Assembly (NCBI RefSeq): GCF_000002995.4
Contig: NW_025062478.1
Location: 8,656,001-8,720,000, forward strand
Origin: Brugia malayi
Lineage: Eukaryota; Nematoda; Chromadorea; Rhabditida; Onchocercidae
Direction: 5' to 3'
Length of the DNA stretch: 64,000 bases
The notes below the pieces were generated by a model. The model was not told where the DNA came from. It saw nothing but the letters and a program-made list of their open reading frames with translations, and did not search any database. This document shows, in pieces, positions 62,643-64,000 of this stretch. The position numbers were made by a program, and so were the translations under genes. The first letter of the stretch is position 1; each line of letters begins with the position of its first letter.

Positions 62643-64000
62643 AATACTTGGAATTTCTTATCTCTTGATAAATATATTCGAAATTGCACAAATATGATAT
62701 ATACTTGTTTATTTTACTATTTGTGTCATTTGTATTCAGAAAAGTCAGTGTTGGCTTTAAATACAAGATGAGTTGAGCTTTTATTTTCCCAGGATCTCGA
62801 AATAGTTATTCGGCACGATCTTTAGATTGTTTGTATTTCATCGTCAACTTTATCTCCTTATTTACAACAATCTCTTGAATGAGTGAACCATTCTCCTATC
62901 GATTTGATTTCTAATTTTTGAAATTTTTTAGGTCATTATTTAATATTTCAAGTTAATTTCATTTTCGTTTGCTTCAGGGTTTTCATACTTAATTTATTTG
63001 AGATAACTAACTCTTTAAAAAGTAATAGTTTTAAATTTATATTCCTTTGCGAGTAGGTCTTAAAAAAAATTAAAAAAACATCGAGTTTGTTTATTTTGTC
63101 ATGTGTACGATTATGTATGGTTTCTTTCTAATGTTATTTGATAATTGTTGAATTGTTGCAATTAAGGCTAGTGTAAGCGTTGTGATTACATCTAATTACA
63201 TCGTTGAATTATCAAATTGTAAAAGTTTGTTTTTATAAAAAAGTTTAAAATACATATGATCAAGGAAAGTTAGAAGAACAATATAAAAAAATAGGATGGA
63301 AACCAATTTCGTCTTATTTTAATAGAGAAACTCATCGAAGATTTTATTTCTCAAAATTTATGCATTATTAAATGTATAGTTTTTTAGACGTTTCATATTA
63401 CCAGAACTATTCCTAAAAAAAACGGTGCTAAACACTTATATTATTTCATCTCTGCATTCTCAGTTGTTAATTTCATTATTGCAAATAAATGAAGTCATAA
63501 TTAAGAAAGAATTAAGTTTGAATAGTATTCTAACTTTATTGAGAAGTAATCAATTCTTTATTACTGAAAACAAAATTTCAATGAGGATTTCTTCCATTAT
63601 AGTTCTTAATGGAATTTATTCATTAAAATTATAAAGGTATTCAAGAAGGAATAGTTAGTATTGTTAGCTTTTCTTACTGGCAGTTATCGTTTAGAGAGCA
63701 AAAGAATTGAAATATGTGGAATAAATCGATTGAAGATTTTCTACTACTTAAGTGAAAAAATGTAAAAGAGATGGTACAAATTGACTTAAAGACACCAAAA
63801 TAGGGACAGAAAAAATACTTTTCGTTGAGGACTTGTCGTAACGTTTATATAATGTTACTTTTTTTCTCTTTGTAACATTTCTCATCTGAAATTTTTGAGG
63901 ATTTTTTTTCGACAGGAAATGCCTATGACGTTAATCTTGTATGTAGGCATTTAACAAAAATGATTTAGCACTGAGACTTTTAAGATAATAAAGGATGCGG
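62643..64000. other. 3' flank of the LPGAT1-like gene
   Basis: 1.36 kb of AT-rich sequence to the window edge. No exon, RNA gene or repeat could be supported; the open frames here lack splice sites and protein-like composition. Confidence 0.45.

Noticed and set aside
1..64000. Search for bacterial endosymbiont (Wolbachia-type) inserts, tRNA or rRNA genes
   Set aside because: No stretch with bacterial gene density, Shine-Dalgarno spacing or cloverleaf-type conserved boxes was noticed by eye.

Overview
This is AT-rich eukaryotic DNA with intron-split genes, and it looks like a parasitic nematode, most likely a clade III/filarial-type worm (inference). The signs are pervasive T and A runs, short exons with TTTCAG-type acceptors, several start codons lying directly after an acceptor (as expected for spliced-leader trans-splicing), and a nematode-typical DUF229 gene. 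I saw no bacterial genes, rRNA, tRNA or CRISPR. Gene models were built by hand from splice sites, reading phase and family resemblance. Every exon junction quoted keeps the reading frame. No transcript data were available.

Layout. 1-2194 (+): 3' half of a DUF229 (sulfatase-fold) gene. 2195-9018: no confident gene, decayed repeats and two coding-like scraps. 9019-10118 (-): small secreted cysteine-rich protein with a TSP1-like cysteine pattern. 11183-12700 (-): small cysteine-rich single-pass membrane protein. 18779-23392 (+): synaptotagmin C2A-C2B region; its membrane-anchor exons were not found. 24576-30470 (+): complete amnionless-like gene. 31922-43047 (-): second, divergent synaptotagmin with a C2A domain stripped of calcium ligands, convergent with amnionless. 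43048-50575: gene-poor. 50576-52100 (-): TSP1-like cysteine-rich protein. 55684-62642 (+): LPGAT1-type lysophospholipid acyltransferase. 57754-59704 (-): complete DGAT2/MOGAT-type acyltransferase lying entirely inside one LPGAT1-like intron, on the opposite strand.

Themes. Two C2-domain trafficking proteins flank an endocytic co-receptor (amnionless, the known partner of cubilin). Two glycerolipid acyltransferases of different families are nested. Three small cysteine-rich extracellular-type proteins are unassigned and may be lineage-specific. Three introns, in amnionless, the minus-strand synaptotagmin and the DGAT2-like gene, begin with GC rather than GT, each supported by reading frame and protein conservation.
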